Shown here piece by piece: positions 63,181 to 64,000 of a stretch of DNA of 64,000 nucleotides. The position numbers and the translations under genes were made by a program. Source of the DNA: Sodiomyces alkalinus F11 (Eukaryota > Ascomycota > Sordariomycetes > Glomerellales > Plectosphaerellaceae); assembly GCF_003711515.1 (NCBI RefSeq), contig NW_021167083.1, positions 53,191 through 117,190 on the forward strand. Direction: 5' to 3'. Below the pieces are notes generated by a model. The model was not told the origin of the DNA and made no database searches. It saw only the letters and a program-made list of their open reading frames with translations. The stretch's first letter is position 1; each line of letters starts with the position of its first letter.

Positions 63181-63782
63181 TCAATCATGCCCCATAATGG
63201 TGGCAAATCCATACCGCGGATCAATCTGGTTACGCACTCTCGCGATTTCCATCTCGTCGAAAACCTCGTAGAAGATCTCGAAGTCGCTCTTGTGTCTCGT
63301 GTTGTTGCTGCTGCTGCTGCTGCTGCTGCTCGCACCGGCAGGGGACGGCATCGAGGCGCCGCTCAGAGACCGGCTCCTGGATCCGGATTTGCTCTTCTTG
63401 GCCATGTCGTCGAGAATGAATTTGATCGTGCTCTGCCTCTCGTCCTCGAACACGAAAACGATGGCCAGGAACTGACCTCGCAGATCCGTGTCCCAGAGGA
63501 ACACTTCCCTCCAGAGCTCGGCCAGCTCTCTGGGAGGGTTTCGGTAGCCGTTCCCCAGGCCAAAGTCTCCGATCACCACGTAGCGGAATTGCTGGTAGGC
63601 GCAGACCCGCAAGGCGGCGCGCATCTTGTTCTTGACGAGTTGACGCTCTTCGGCAAACGAGTATTTCCGGCCCATGTCTGTTAGCTTGGGCCAGCGAGCT
63701 GGCGGCGCCGAAATTACGGGCAAGGATTTCCAGTCTTTAACGTCAAGTGACTCGATTCGATCCTGGTGCTGGCGAAAACGAA
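63181..63782 (-). CDS. Macrodomain/microbial PARG-like protein (TIGR02452 type), 5' partial
   Basis: The C-terminal exon ends at the stop at 63,181-63,183. Its upstream edge is probably an acceptor at 63,782 (or 63,767), preceded by a CT-rich stretch with a CTAAC site. Upstream exons, if any, are at or beyond the window edge. It encodes R-Q-H-Q-D-R-I-E-S-L, then L-P-V-I-S-A-P-P-A-R-W-P and V-V-I-G-D-F-G-L-G-N-G-Y-R-N-P-P. The latter matches the glycine loop of fungal TIGR02452 proteins, which carry a 'microbial-type PARG' macrodomain proposed to act on poly(ADP-ribose). A polyserine run (CTG repeat on the plus strand, 63,304-63,330) interrupts the region after F-V-F-E-D. Enzyme activity is inference. 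Confidence 0.65.
63301..63330 (-). repeat. Trinucleotide repeat coding polyserine
   Basis: About eight CTG units on the plus strand, read as AGC (Ser) in the macrodomain-like protein. Confidence 0.9.
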
Positions 63783-64000
63783 CTGAACGCGGGGGAGAAC
63801 CGGAAGGGTGCCACGGTTAGCCTACGCTGACGGACCATTGGGAGAAGGAGAGAAGGTATAGAAGGCAGGGGAGTAAAGACGAAGAGAAGAGGAGAAAGGG
63901 GTGTGGAAAAGGTGCAGTTTGGGGCTGGGGGAAGACAGATAGGGGGACCGTCGAATAGGGGACAGATGGAAAAAGAAAAAAAAAGAAAAAAGGTAAAAAA
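63783..64000. other. Pyrimidine-rich intron or 5' flank at the right edge
   Basis: On the minus strand this is a long CT-rich stretch ending in CTAAC and an acceptor. It could be an intron or the 5' UTR of the macrodomain-like gene. Confidence 0.4.

Overview
The window is nuclear DNA of a filamentous ascomycete (Pezizomycotina, most likely Sordariomycetes). It shows short introns (about 47-217 nt) with GTRNGT-type donors and CTAAC/CTGAC branch sites, single-copy fungal housekeeping genes, and a left-hand block of transposons mutated in the pattern of repeat-induced point mutation (RIP: C-to-T on either strand, with Gln and Trp codons turned into stops).

Positions 1 to about 12,450 are an AT/TA-rich, gene-free compartment. 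Conceptual translation by eye recovers three decayed retroelements: the endonuclease domain of one LINE (minus strand, left edge), the reverse transcriptase of a second LINE (minus strand, about 4.4-8.1 kb) and the Gag of a copia-type LTR element (plus strand, about 9.9-10.9 kb). A 495-base assembly gap (8,106-8,600) sits next to one arm of a roughly 345-bp inverted repeat whose other arm is at 2,057-2,404.

From about 12.5 kb the composition becomes ordinary and genes begin. Left to right: an AT-hook/Zn2Cys6 transcription factor (+); a five-exon mitochondrial-type AAA ATPase with a C-terminal winged helix (-); a long disordered Ser/Thr/Pro-rich protein of unknown function (+); a Reb1/TTF1-type Myb DNA-binding protein with an acidic repeat exon (-); a six-exon allantoate-permease-type MFS transporter (-); an NADPH oxidase of NoxB type (-); a Ubc4/Ubc5-type ubiquitin-conjugating enzyme (-); a glutaryl-CoA-dehydrogenase-type acyl-CoA dehydrogenase (-); a broken protein-kinase relic (-); a 461-bp MITE with an 8-bp target duplication; COA6 (-) and SYS1 (+) head to head; a PI4P 5-kinase (-); CFT2/CPSF100 (-) and SEC24 (+) head to head; and, running off the right edge, a macrodomain/PARG-like protein (-).

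There is no operon or cluster logic. The genes serve general functions: secretory traffic (SYS1, SEC24, PI4P 5-kinase), mRNA 3'-end processing (CFT2), mitochondrial biogenesis and catabolism (COA6, AAA protein, acyl-CoA dehydrogenase), ubiquitination, ROS signalling (Nox) and transcription. I found no RNA genes, CRISPR arrays or secondary-metabolite core enzymes. Exon joins were derived by matching GT...AG sites to reading frame, and total coding lengths were checked to be multiples of three; no transcript data were available. The most notable items are the structured TE graveyard with its inverted repeat at the gap, the MITE with a clear duplication, the frameshifted kinase relic, the Reb1-like protein with about four 31-residue acidic repeats, and a recurrent GGTACC/AAGGTA word confined to intergenic DNA.
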